Assembly (NCBI GenBank): GCA_013044465.1
Contig: JABEUL010000272.1
Location: 1 to 10,133, forward strand
Direction of reading: 5' to 3'
From: Acidimicrobiales bacterium
GTDB taxonomy: Bacteria; Actinomycetota; Acidimicrobiia; Acidimicrobiales; JABEUL01
DNA: 10,133 bases
The stretch's first letter is position 1; each line of letters begins with the position of its first letter. This document shows, piece after piece, positions 1 to 6,644 of the stretch. The translations under genes and the position numbers were made by a program. The notes beneath the pieces were generated by a model. The model was not told the DNA's origin, ran no database searches, and saw only the letters and a list, made by a program, of their open reading frames with translations.

Positions 1-287
1 ATTGTTCCACAAATTGCAGGGGATACTACGAGCATAAGCATAGGTGCACCTGCAGCGGCAGTCTCTTCAGCTACAATTCCAAGTTCTGCAATACCCATTC
101 CGCCACCTCCATATTCGGCCGGAATGTTTACGCCGCAAAAACCATTATCTCCTAAGTCTTTCCACATCTCAGTGGCTTTCTGACCAGAATGTGCCTTTTC
201 AACAAAGTAGCTGTGTCCATACTTCTTAGAAATAGTTGCAACTGCTTCACGTAGCATCTGCTGCTCGTCAGTTTCTAGAAAGTCCAT
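1..287 (-). CDS. Acyl-CoA dehydrogenase, N-terminal part (cut by window edge)
   Basis: Acyl-CoA dehydrogenases are FAD flavoenzymes that introduce the alpha,beta double bond into an acyl-CoA. Only the first 95 codons are here; the frame is open to base 1. The visible part is the N-terminal helical domain: the start reads MDFLETDEQQMLREAV, followed by a W-x-x-L-G-x-x-G-F segment, then IPAEYGGGGMG and a glutamate-rich helix ending near SPAICGT, all usual for the family. The start is ATG at 287-285 with AAGGAG (300-295) seven bases before it. It lies 27 bases after the AtuA-like gene stop, so it is the fourth gene of the carboxylase operon. By position it could be citronellyl-CoA (AtuD-like) or isovaleryl-CoA (LiuA-like) dehydrogenase. 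The catalytic base and substrate pocket are outside the window, so the substrate cannot be read. Confidence 0.93.
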   Translation of the reverse strand, partial: MDFLETDEQQMLREAVATISKKYGHSYFVEKAHSGQKATEMWKDLGDNGFCGVNIPAEYGGGGMGIAELGIVAEETAAAGAPMLMLVVSPAICGT

Positions 288-314
288 TTGTATGCTCCTT
301 TTTAACTCAGAAAT

Positions 315-2090
315 TTATCTAATTAGACTAATTGGAATGTCGACTAATCGACCGCGCAAGTATTCGCCTAAACCTTTTGCTTGAGGATCTGGTCTGACCG
401 AAGAAGCAACTCCTTCACCTAAAAGACCCACGATTACAAAGTTTAGCGCCAAAATGTTCCGAAGCTCGACTCGGGTTATTTTAAGTCCAGTCTTGGCATC
501 GCCAGTTTCTTTTAAAAGCTCTCTTAATTTGTCAACAGTTAGGAAACTCTCCAGCCAAAGATACGACTCTTCGTCTTTTGCCCACAGTCCTACATTGGCA
601 TTTCCTCCCTTGTCGCCGCTTCTAGCGCCGATAATTAGACCCAGGGGCTCTTTTTTGGTTGGCCCAAAATCAGGGTAAGAGTTACTTGGATGAGTCTCAG
701 TGGGTGTATATGGTAAATCAGAAGCAACATTGGTGAGGGGAAAAGATTTATCGTCACTCATGTGGACAACAGGTATTACTAAGTCTTTAGGGATTAGAGC
801 TGGCCAATAAATCCCGTAAGGCACACCTGGAGCCGGGGGGGCTGGGAGATGAAACCCGGGATAAGACGAGAGTGCCATCTGTGTGGCGGCATCTGAAAAT
901 ACTCTTCCTACTTTATTTGGATCCTTGTCTTTAACCGTCACCCTTAATTCCGACGTTGCCTCTTCATTAGTTTGGGCATCAGGACCGACACGATTAATCA
1001 ATCTCACATCAACTGAGTCAAACTTGTCTTTCCCTCCTAGGGCTCCAAAGAATGTAGATTCAGCCAACTTTGCCTTCTCATTGACATCGAGACCAGTTAA
1101 GAGAAATGTAACTGAGTTTTTGTATCCACCAAGTAAATTGATACAAACTTTTATGCTCTCAGTTGGGGGGAGACCTTTTACTTGACTCACTCGTACGCGA
1201 TCTTTTCCTTCATCGGTTAATTTGATCGTGTCAAATCTGGCAATTGCATCAGGATTTAAATAGTCTGCACCGCTAATCTCATAGAGAAGCTGTGCAGTTA
1301 CGGTTCCTTTGGTTACCGCTCCTCCCGTGCCATCGTGTTTAGTTATGACACTTGATCCATCTTGGTAAATCTCTGCAATTGGAAAGCCCGGATGCTCAAG
1401 CCCCGGAATTTCTTTGAAGAATGCATAGTTTCCCCCACAGGCCTGTGCTCCGCATTCAATAATGTGGCCAGCCACGATAGCCCCGGCCAATTCGTCATAC
1501 GAATCACTTTTCCACCCAAATTTATGAATCGCTGGACCAATTACAAGTGCTGCATCTGTCACCCGACCAGTCACTACAATATCTGCTCCCTCATCAAGGG
1601 CAGCGGCAATAGGAAAGGCTCCTAAATAAGCATTTGCTGTGATAGCTGAAGTACCCGCATCTTTTAGCGGCACCCCAGTATCAAGATGCGATAGGTCATA
1701 TCCGGATTCCATCAGCTCAGGAAGAGTCTTTAAAATATCGTCACCTTCAACATGGGAGATATTTAAAGAAATTCCAAGTTTGTCTGCAAGGTTTCTAATT
1801 TCTTTAGCTAATCCGGCAGGATTTAACCCACCGGCATTTGAGACAACTCTTATTCCCTTTTCTTTGATCGACAGAAGTACATCTTCCATTTGCATAAGAA
1901 ATGTTCTTGCATATCCACCCCCATTTTTTTGAGCTGACTTCCATAGAATAAGCATGGTCAGCTCGGCCAAGTAATCTCCTGTCAAGAAATCTATTTGCCC
2001 GCCCTCGACCATCTCACGGGCAGCTTCTATGCGATCTCCAAAAAATCCTGAGCAGTTAGCGATTTTAATCATGTCATCATTCAAAGACAC
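315..2090 (-). CDS. AtuA-family protein (DUF1446) with C-terminal ferredoxin-fold-like domain
   Basis: This 591-residue protein belongs to the acyclic terpene utilisation AtuA family, whose biochemical role has not been settled as far as I know. The N-terminal part (about 7-450) carries the family opening IANCSGFFGDR (10-20), a D-F-L-T-G-D-Y-L-A-E stretch (34-43), SNAGGLNP (84-91), VVTGRVTDA (172-180) and the ECGAQACGGNY region (212-222). The C-terminal part (about 482-590) begins LGLIIGARSGDKGGNANVG and matches the small AtuA-like domain that is a separate protein in some species; here both are fused. The start is GTG at 2090-2088, chosen because AGGAG (2100-2096) lies five bases upstream. 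The alternative ATG at codon 7 has no such site. The GTG shares one base with the TAG stop of the upstream biotin carboxylase gene (TAGTG), so translation is probably coupled. No signal peptide is seen; it is probably cytoplasmic. Confidence 0.93.
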   Translation of the reverse strand: MSLNDDMIKIANCSGFFGDRIEAAREMVEGGQIDFLTGDYLAELTMLILWKSAQKNGGGYARTFLMQMEDVLLSIKEKGIRVVSNAGGLNPAGLAKEIRNLADKLGISLNISHVEGDDILKTLPELMESGYDLSHLDTGVPLKDAGTSAITANAYLGAFPIAAALDEGADIVVTGRVTDAALVIGPAIHKFGWKSDSYDELAGAIVAGHIIECGAQACGGNYAFFKEIPGLEHPGFPIAEIYQDGSSVITKHDGTGGAVTKGTVTAQLLYEISGADYLNPDAIARFDTIKLTDEGKDRVRVSQVKGLPPTESIKVCINLLGGYKNSVTFLLTGLDVNEKAKLAESTFFGALGGKDKFDSVDVRLINRVGPDAQTNEEATSELRVTVKDKDPNKVGRVFSDAATQMALSSYPGFHLPAPPAPGVPYGIYWPALIPKDLVIPVVHMSDDKSFPLTNVASDLPYTPTETHPSNSYPDFGPTKKEPLGLIIGARSGDKGGNANVGLWAKDEESYLWLESFLTVDKLRELLKETGDAKTGLKITRVELRNILALNFVIVGLLGEGVASSVRPDPQAKGLGEYLRGRLVDIPISLIR

Positions 2091-4096
2091 TATGTCTCCT
2101 CTCCGTCAATTTCCTCTAGGACAACTAAGACCTGTCCAGATGAAACTTGACTTCCTTCAGAAATGTCAACCTCGACTACTTTGCCTCTGGCCGGAGCAGT
2201 AATTGTGTGCTCCATCTTCATGGCTTCCATTGTTAAGAGAATTTCACCTACTTCTACAATCTGATCTAGCTCAACCATTATCTTAGATACAGTTCCAGGC
2301 ATAGGTGCGATCATCGAACCCGGAGCTATCAGAGATCCTGGTTCAATGAAGCGCTCTTTTATTTCAAAGGTGATAGTTCCATGAACCGATTGGACATGAA
2401 CTTTGGAAGCTTTGTGCAAAACGGCGAATCTCGACCTTACTCCACCAATGGAGAGATCTAAAAAGCCCTCATTTCCGGATATATATTTCACATCTGCAAT
2501 AACATTTCCATTTGTCGTAACTCTTTCTATTCCTCCGTCTCTTGACATCAGGTAGGTTATTTCAAATAATTCTTCGCTACCTGGAATCAAAAACTCATAG
2601 TGTTGGGGAGCTGAGGCGAGGTTTCGCCAACCTGAGGGCAAGCCACGAAGTACTTTTGCTCGGCGGCGCTCTTCAAACTGCAAGCAAAGTGCAGCAGCGA
2701 TAGCGTAACTGTCAATGTATCTATGTGCATCGTTTCCCTGCAGTGAGAGATCTTGGGGCAAATGTCTTTGTAAATATCCCGTATCAGTTTTGCCCTCTAA
2801 GAACTCTTCTTCTGTGAGAATACCAGCAAGTAAATCTCGATTTGTTGTAACCCCAGCAATTGAGAATTCACGCAGGGCCCTGGCTAGTTTTTTTGCCGAT
2901 TCAGCTCTTGTGCTTGAGTAACTTATAACTTTTGCCAACATTGAGTCATAGGAGATAGGCACCGTGTCACCTGTTTGATAACCGGTATCTAGCCTCACAT
3001 TGTCAGTATTAATTTCAAAAAGATCGAGATCACCTGCAGATGGCATCCACTCATTTAGTGAGTCTTCAGCGTAAAGACGAACTTCGATTGCATGACCCTG
3101 TGGCTCACTTGGAATTTGGTCCAAGGGCAGTTTCTCGCCTTGGGCAACTTCGATCTGCAGTCTTACCAGATCAAGTCCTGTTATTAGTTCCGTGACAGGG
3201 TGTTCTACTTGCAAACGAGTATTCATCTCCAAAAAGAAAAACTCATTAGAACCAGAGAGCAAGAACTCAACAGTACCAGCTCCTAAATAGTTGACACTTT
3301 TGGCCGCATTAACTGCGACTTCGCCAATTTGATGCCTTAGCTCTGGAGTAATTGCACTCGAAGGGGCCTCTTCAACTATCTTTTGGTGTCGTCTCTGGAT
3401 AGAGCATTCTCTTTCAAAGAGCGAAACAATGTTTCCGTGGCTATCTCCAAATACTTGGATCTCGATATGTCGCGGATTTTCCAAATAGCGTTCTGCAAAT
3501 ACCGTAGCGTCACCAAAGGCTGAAAGCGCTTCACGCTTGGCAGCATCTACTTGAGATTGAAGCTGTGAATTGTTCTCCACAATTCGCATGCCTCTTCCAC
3601 CCCCACCTGACGATGCTTTTATTAAAAGCGGATATCCAATCTCGTCAGCCACTTGGCTCAACCTGTCACTGGTTAGATCAGTTAAATTCGCACTCTTTAG
3701 AGTTGGGACTCCGAAGGACTCAACTAGTTCTTTTGCCGACAGTTTGGACCCCATTGTCTCAATTGAACTAGCCGTTGGTCCGACAAAGGTGATATTGGCT
3801 TCTTCTACTTTTTTGGCAAATTGAGCATTTTCTGACAAAAATCCATATCCAGGATGAATTGCGTCTGCACCAGTAATTTGACAGGCTTCTAAAATGCGAT
3901 CCATATTTAGATAAGTCTCCGCTGGAGATGAACCCGGTAGATGGAAAGCTTCATTGGCACACCTGACGTGGAGAGCATTGGTATCTGGATCTGAGTAAAG
4001 TGCAACTGTAGGTATGCCCATTTCACTTGCAGTGCGCATTATGCGACAGGCAATTTCGCCTCTGTTTGCAACCAAGAGCTTTCTAATCTCTTTCAT
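2090..4096 (-). CDS. Acyl-CoA carboxylase alpha subunit: biotin carboxylase plus biotin carrier (MCC/GCC type)
   Basis: This 668-residue subunit carboxylates its own biotin using ATP and bicarbonate, then hands the carboxyl group to the beta subunit encoded just upstream. Domains in order: biotin carboxylase N-terminal fold with VANRGEIACRI (9-19) and GYGFLSENAQFA (83-94); ATP-grasp with the glycine-rich loop SGGGGRGM (163-170), ERECSIQRRHQK (228-239) and the catalytic stretch EMNTRLQVEHPVTE (290-303); C-terminal domain to about 450; a linker/BT region to about 590; and a biotinyl domain with EAMKMEH, the biotinylated lysine being K627. The start is ATG at 4096-4094 with GGAG (4107-4104) seven bases before. 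Length and opening MKEIRKLLVANRGEIA fit the family, so a 31-codon upstream extension into the preceding gene was rejected. It is cytoplasmic and forms a complex with the beta subunit. The fine substrate (methylcrotonyl-, geranyl- or other acyl-CoA) is not resolvable from this subunit. Confidence 0.96.
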   Translation of the reverse strand: MKEIRKLLVANRGEIACRIMRTASEMGIPTVALYSDPDTNALHVRCANEAFHLPGSSPAETYLNMDRILEACQITGADAIHPGYGFLSENAQFAKKVEEANITFVGPTASSIETMGSKLSAKELVESFGVPTLKSANLTDLTSDRLSQVADEIGYPLLIKASSGGGGRGMRIVENNSQLQSQVDAAKREALSAFGDATVFAERYLENPRHIEIQVFGDSHGNIVSLFERECSIQRRHQKIVEEAPSSAITPELRHQIGEVAVNAAKSVNYLGAGTVEFLLSGSNEFFFLEMNTRLQVEHPVTELITGLDLVRLQIEVAQGEKLPLDQIPSEPQGHAIEVRLYAEDSLNEWMPSAGDLDLFEINTDNVRLDTGYQTGDTVPISYDSMLAKVISYSSTRAESAKKLARALREFSIAGVTTNRDLLAGILTEEEFLEGKTDTGYLQRHLPQDLSLQGNDAHRYIDSYAIAAALCLQFEERRRAKVLRGLPSGWRNLASAPQHYEFLIPGSEELFEITYLMSRDGGIERVTTNGNVIADVKYISGNEGFLDLSIGGVRSRFAVLHKASKVHVQSVHGTITFEIKERFIEPGSLIAPGSMIAPMPGTVSKIMVELDQIVEVGEILLTMEAMKMEHTITAPARGKVVEVDISEGSQVSSGQVLVVLEEIDGEET

Positions 4097-4136
4097 TTGC
4101 TTTCTCCATAAAACTCTTTGGTCACTCTCATTTCCA

Positions 4137-5738
4137 CTACATCCTAAATACACCGTATCCACGGGTCCCATGGATTGGTTCTTTGTCAATGACCGATAGA
4201 CACATGCCTAGAACAGTTCTAGTGTCTCTTGGGTCGATGATTCCGTCATCATATACGCGAGCAGTTAGGAATAACGCCTCTGACTCAGATTCAATCTGTG
4301 CCTCAACTGCTGCTCGCATGGCTTCAGCGGCCTCTTCGTCAAAAGGAAGTCCGCGATCCATTGCACTTTGTCTTGCAACCATTGCCAATACTCCGGCCAG
4401 TTGAGCTGCTCCCATAACTGCAGACCTTGCATTAGGCCATGAGAACAAAAAGCGGGGGTTATAGGCACGACCGCACATTCCGTAGTTCCCTGCTCCATAT
4501 GAAGCACCAATATTGATTGTTAGATGAGGCACCGAGGAATTAGATACAGCATTAATCATTTTGGCCCCGTCTTTGATGATGCCCCTTTGTTCGTAGTCCT
4601 TGCCAACGATATAGCCAGTAGTGTTTTGCAAAAATAGCAAAGGAGTATCGACCTGGTTGGCCAACTGTATAAATTGAGTAGCTTTTTGAGCCTCTTGTGA
4701 AAACAGGACGCCTCTATGATTGGCAAGTATTCCAATTGGATATCCGTGGAGTTCAGCAAAACCGGTTACAAGACTTGTGCCATATTCGGGTTTAAACTCA
4801 TCAAAAACAGATCCATCGACAATTCGGGCAATAACATCTCGCGGATCAAAAGGAGCTTTGGGATCAGCACTAGGAATTCCTAGAAGTTCCTCGGGGTCAT
4901 AAAGTGGACTTTCGGGATTAAGTGTCCTTGGACCTGATCCAAATTTTCGCCAATTAAGTCTTGAGACGATTTGTCGACCAAGCCTTATGGCGTCCATTTC
5001 ATCTTGTGCCAGGTAGTCACCGAGTCCAGAGACTCGAGTGTGCATCTCAGCTCCACCTAGCTCTTCATCAGTTGACTCCTCGCCAGTTGCCATCTTGACC
5101 AAAGGTGGGCCCCCTAAAAAGACTTTCGATCTTTCTTTGATCATGACAATATAATCACTCATGCCAGGCACGTAAGCACCACCTGCGGTTGAATTTCCAA
5201 ACACTAATGAAACTGTTGGACGCGCTGCACTTGAGTGCTGAGTTAGATCTCTAAACATTCTGCCACCGGGAATAAACATCTCAGACTGAGTTGGAAGATC
5301 AGCGCCACCCGATTCAACTAAATGAATGCTCACCATATTGTTGGTCGAAGTAATATCTGAGGCCCTGACAACTTTTTTCAAAGTAAAGGGGTTGGTAGTC
5401 CCACCTTTAACCGTCGGGTCATTTGCAGTAATCAAGCATTCGACCCCCTCTACTACTCCGATTCCTGTTACGACACTTGCGCCAACGTTATACGAAGTTC
5501 CCCAAGCAGCCAATGTCGAAAACTCTAAAAATGGTGAGTCACGATCTATAAGGGCTTCAATTCGCTCTCTTGGGAGTAGTTTCCCGCGTTTTCTATGGCG
5601 TTCCACATATTTCTCACCTCCGCCAGCTAGTGAGAGCATCTCCTGTTCGCGAATAATCCTTAGCTTTTCCAACATGGAACTCACGTTTGCTTCGAACTCT
5701 TTGGAGTTTGTGTCGACTCGATTAGGCAAAATGGGCAC
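4137..5738 (-). CDS. Acyl-CoA carboxylase beta subunit (carboxyltransferase; AtuC/LiuB/AccD2 type)
   Basis: This 533-residue carboxyltransferase moves the carboxyl group from biotin to an acyl-CoA. The N-terminal half holds RHRKRGKLLPRERIEALID (47-65), VKGGTTNPFT (110-119), STAGGAYVPGMSDYIVM (183-199), FLGGPPLVKMATGEE (207-221) and LGGAEMH (227-233). The C-terminal half holds LANHRGVLFSQEAQKATQFI (338-357), LQNTTGYIVGKDYEQRGIIK (370-389), GASYGAGNYGMCGRAYNPRF (411-430) and SWPNARSAVMG (433-443). These are the MCC/GCC-type oxyanion-hole regions, not the propionyl-CoA carboxylase type. From memory, the NTTGY...YEQ.GIIK...INAVSNS wording resembles AtuC and mycobacterial AccD2 more than leucine-pathway MCC, which usually has NITGF. 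The start is GTG at 5738-5736; no ribosome-binding site precedes it, but a TATCCT box does (see promoter). It is first in its operon; the next gene begins 40 bases after its stop. Confidence 0.95.
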   Translation of the reverse strand: MPILPNRVDTNSKEFEANVSSMLEKLRIIREQEMLSLAGGGEKYVERHRKRGKLLPRERIEALIDRDSPFLEFSTLAAWGTSYNVGASVVTGIGVVEGVECLITANDPTVKGGTTNPFTLKKVVRASDITSTNNMVSIHLVESGGADLPTQSEMFIPGGRMFRDLTQHSSAARPTVSLVFGNSTAGGAYVPGMSDYIVMIKERSKVFLGGPPLVKMATGEESTDEELGGAEMHTRVSGLGDYLAQDEMDAIRLGRQIVSRLNWRKFGSGPRTLNPESPLYDPEELLGIPSADPKAPFDPRDVIARIVDGSVFDEFKPEYGTSLVTGFAELHGYPIGILANHRGVLFSQEAQKATQFIQLANQVDTPLLFLQNTTGYIVGKDYEQRGIIKDGAKMINAVSNSSVPHLTINIGASYGAGNYGMCGRAYNPRFLFSWPNARSAVMGAAQLAGVLAMVARQSAMDRGLPFDEEAAEAMRAAVEAQIESESEALFLTARVYDDGIIDPRDTRTVLGMCLSVIDKEPIHGTRGYGVFRM

Positions 5739-5773
5739 GGAGTGAGGATAGCCCGAAATAGGTGTTTAATGCG
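5739..5773 (-). promoter_or_regulatory. Predicted leaderless promoter of the carboxylase operon
   Basis: Reading leftward, TATCCT (5750-5745) is a TANNNT -10 box whose last base is followed by six bases (CACTCC) and then the GTG start at 5738. Transcription would therefore begin at or next to the start codon. No purine-rich ribosome-binding site lies between. Leaderless starts with this exact geometry are common in actinomycetes. The -35 region (about 5773-5768, CGCATT) is poor, which would fit dependence on an activator or control by the repeats just upstream. Confidence 0.5.
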
Positions 5774-5779
5774 ATTCAG

Positions 5780-5799
5780 TAAGACTATTGGCAGTCTTA
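5780..5799. promoter_or_regulatory. Inverted repeat, candidate operator A
   Basis: TAAGACT (5780-5786) and AGTCTTA (5793-5799) form a perfect 7-bp inverted repeat around a 6-base spacer. Centred about 52 bases upstream of the predicted start point of the carboxylase operon, it is well placed for a dimeric regulator. It lies upstream of the predicted transcript, so an RNA hairpin role in that direction is unlikely. The protein that binds it is not known from sequence. Confidence 0.45.
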
Positions 5800-5825
5800 A
5801 TGCAAATAAAGAATTCATTTGCATT
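5799..5825. promoter_or_regulatory. Perfect 9-bp inverted repeat, candidate operator B
   Basis: AATGCAAAT (5799-5807) and ATTTGCATT (5817-5825) are perfect reverse complements with a 9-base spacer containing GAATTC. Arm centres are 18 bases apart, close to two helical turns, which suits a dimer contacting one DNA face. It abuts repeat A. A third copy of the half-site, ATTTGCA, is at 5886-5892 near the -35 region of the divergent regulator gene. The position between both promoters suggests an operator for the neighbouring GntR regulator, but the half-site does not match the classical FadR TGGTC half-site. Confidence 0.5.
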
Positions 5826-5826
5826 T

Positions 5827-5880
5827 CCAGATGTTTCTGGTTACAATAATTGGAGTAGTGGATCAGCCACTCAACCAGAA
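5827..5880. promoter_or_regulatory. Nested CTGG/CCAG inverted repeats, candidate operator C
   Basis: Three repeats interlock here: CCAGA/TCTGG (5827-5831, 5836-5840, 4-base loop); TTCTGGTT/AACCAGAA (5835-5842, 5873-5880, perfect 8-bp arms 30 bases apart); and, inside the latter, AGTGG/CCACT (5857-5861, 5867-5871). CTGGTT/AACCAG resembles the CTGGT...ACCAG half-sites of FadR operators in E. coli, although the halves are here too far apart for one classical site. The region is upstream of the predicted regulator start point, so a DNA-level role is more likely than an mRNA structure. Confidence 0.4.
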
Positions 5881-5913
5881 GCTATATTTGCAGGTTGTTG
5901 CACTAAAAGCATG

Positions 5914-5919
5914 GATAAT
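5914..5919 (+). promoter_or_regulatory. Predicted -10 box of the regulator operon
   Basis: GATAAT matches the TATAAT consensus at five of six bases and lies 20 bases before the ATG at 5940. No good -35 box is found at 16-18 bases upstream; the nearest TTG-type sequence is TTGCAG at 5888-5893, with a 20-base spacer, and it overlaps the third ATTTGCA half-site (5886-5892). Binding there could therefore interfere with polymerase, suggesting autoregulation. Confidence 0.35.
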
Positions 5920-5939
5920 CAGTAGATCGGGAGAGTTAA

Positions 5940-6644
5940 ATGGACCAGACAATGCTTGTCAGAGAGACAATTGTTGACCAACTGACCCAGATGATTGGTC
6001 AGGATATTCTGACGGGAAAGTACCCTTCCGGGTCCAATTTGCCCCCAGAGAGAATTCTTGCAAGTAGTTATGGAGTTACTCGGACAAGTCTTAAGCACTC
6101 ATTAGTCAGACTTGAAGAAGCTGGATTGATTGAGACTAAACATGGCGTAGGTTCTACAGTTACTGATTTTTTGGCAACAGGGGGAGCTTCACTTTTGCCA
6201 CTTCTCATGAGATTTGGTGGCTTTGAGTTGATTGATTCAGTATTAGAAGCTCGTGCGCTACTTGGTTCGGTGATTGTAGAAAGAGCCGCAACTTTAGCAA
6301 CTGAGGCAGAAAAGAGTGAACTTAGAACTCTTTTAGCTCGCTTGGGAGAGGCTAAATCGAGCAAGGAAGCTCAATTAATTGAAGCCGAGTGTCACAAAGT
6401 TATAGCTCGTGCCAGCAAGAATGCTGTTTTTATTTTATTGGTCAATACATTGCTCAACGCGTACCTGCCAATTGGAGATCTTTTGCTTGGTCCATTTAAA
6501 GACCCAAAAAGTTTGGCAGGGGATCTGCGGGGAATGATCGAAGCCATTTGTGGCAACAATGCGGAATTATCCAAATTGATGGCACTCAAATATTTTGAGA
6601 CAACAGGCAAATTTATGAAGGGAGACAAGAAATGGGAAGAGTAA
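5940..6644 (+). CDS. GntR-family transcriptional regulator, FadR-like
   Basis: This 234-residue regulator has an N-terminal winged helix (about 5-75) with the GntR signature LPPERILASSYGVTRTSLKH (34-53), LVRLEEAGLIETKHGVGS (55-72), and an all-helical C-terminal ligand domain (about 90-225). Length, the VTRTSL recognition helix, the KHG wing and the linker VTDFLATGG resemble E. coli FadR. In the C-terminal domain the position of the FCD family's F-H motif reads ECHKVIARASKN (150-161), but the later histidines expected for the FCD metal site are missing (DLRGMIEAICGNN, LKYFETTG). This points to an acyl-CoA-type ligand pocket rather than a metal/carboxylate one; that is inference. GGGAG (5929-5933) precedes the ATG by six bases. 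It is divergent from the carboxylase operon and overlaps the next gene by 13 bases, so it probably controls both operons. Confidence 0.92.
   Translation: MDQTMLVRETIVDQLTQMIGQDILTGKYPSGSNLPPERILASSYGVTRTSLKHSLVRLEEAGLIETKHGVGSTVTDFLATGGASLLPLLMRFGGFELIDSVLEARALLGSVIVERAATLATEAEKSELRTLLARLGEAKSSKEAQLIEAECHKVIARASKNAVFILLVNTLLNAYLPIGDLLLGPFKDPKSLAGDLRGMIEAICGNNAELSKLMALKYFETTGKFMKGDKKWEE

Noticed and set aside
4097..4189. Extension of the biotin carboxylase frame by 31 codons upstream of the ATG at 4096
   Set aside because: It would overlap the beta subunit gene by 53 bases, has no family resemblance, and the ATG at 4096 has a proper GGAG site and the usual MKEIRKLLVANRGEIA opening.
5326..5745. 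139-codon plus-strand frame opposite the carboxyltransferase gene
   Set aside because: It lies antisense to a strongly supported conserved gene, its peptide is low in complexity (serine/threonine/proline-rich) and resembles no family I know.
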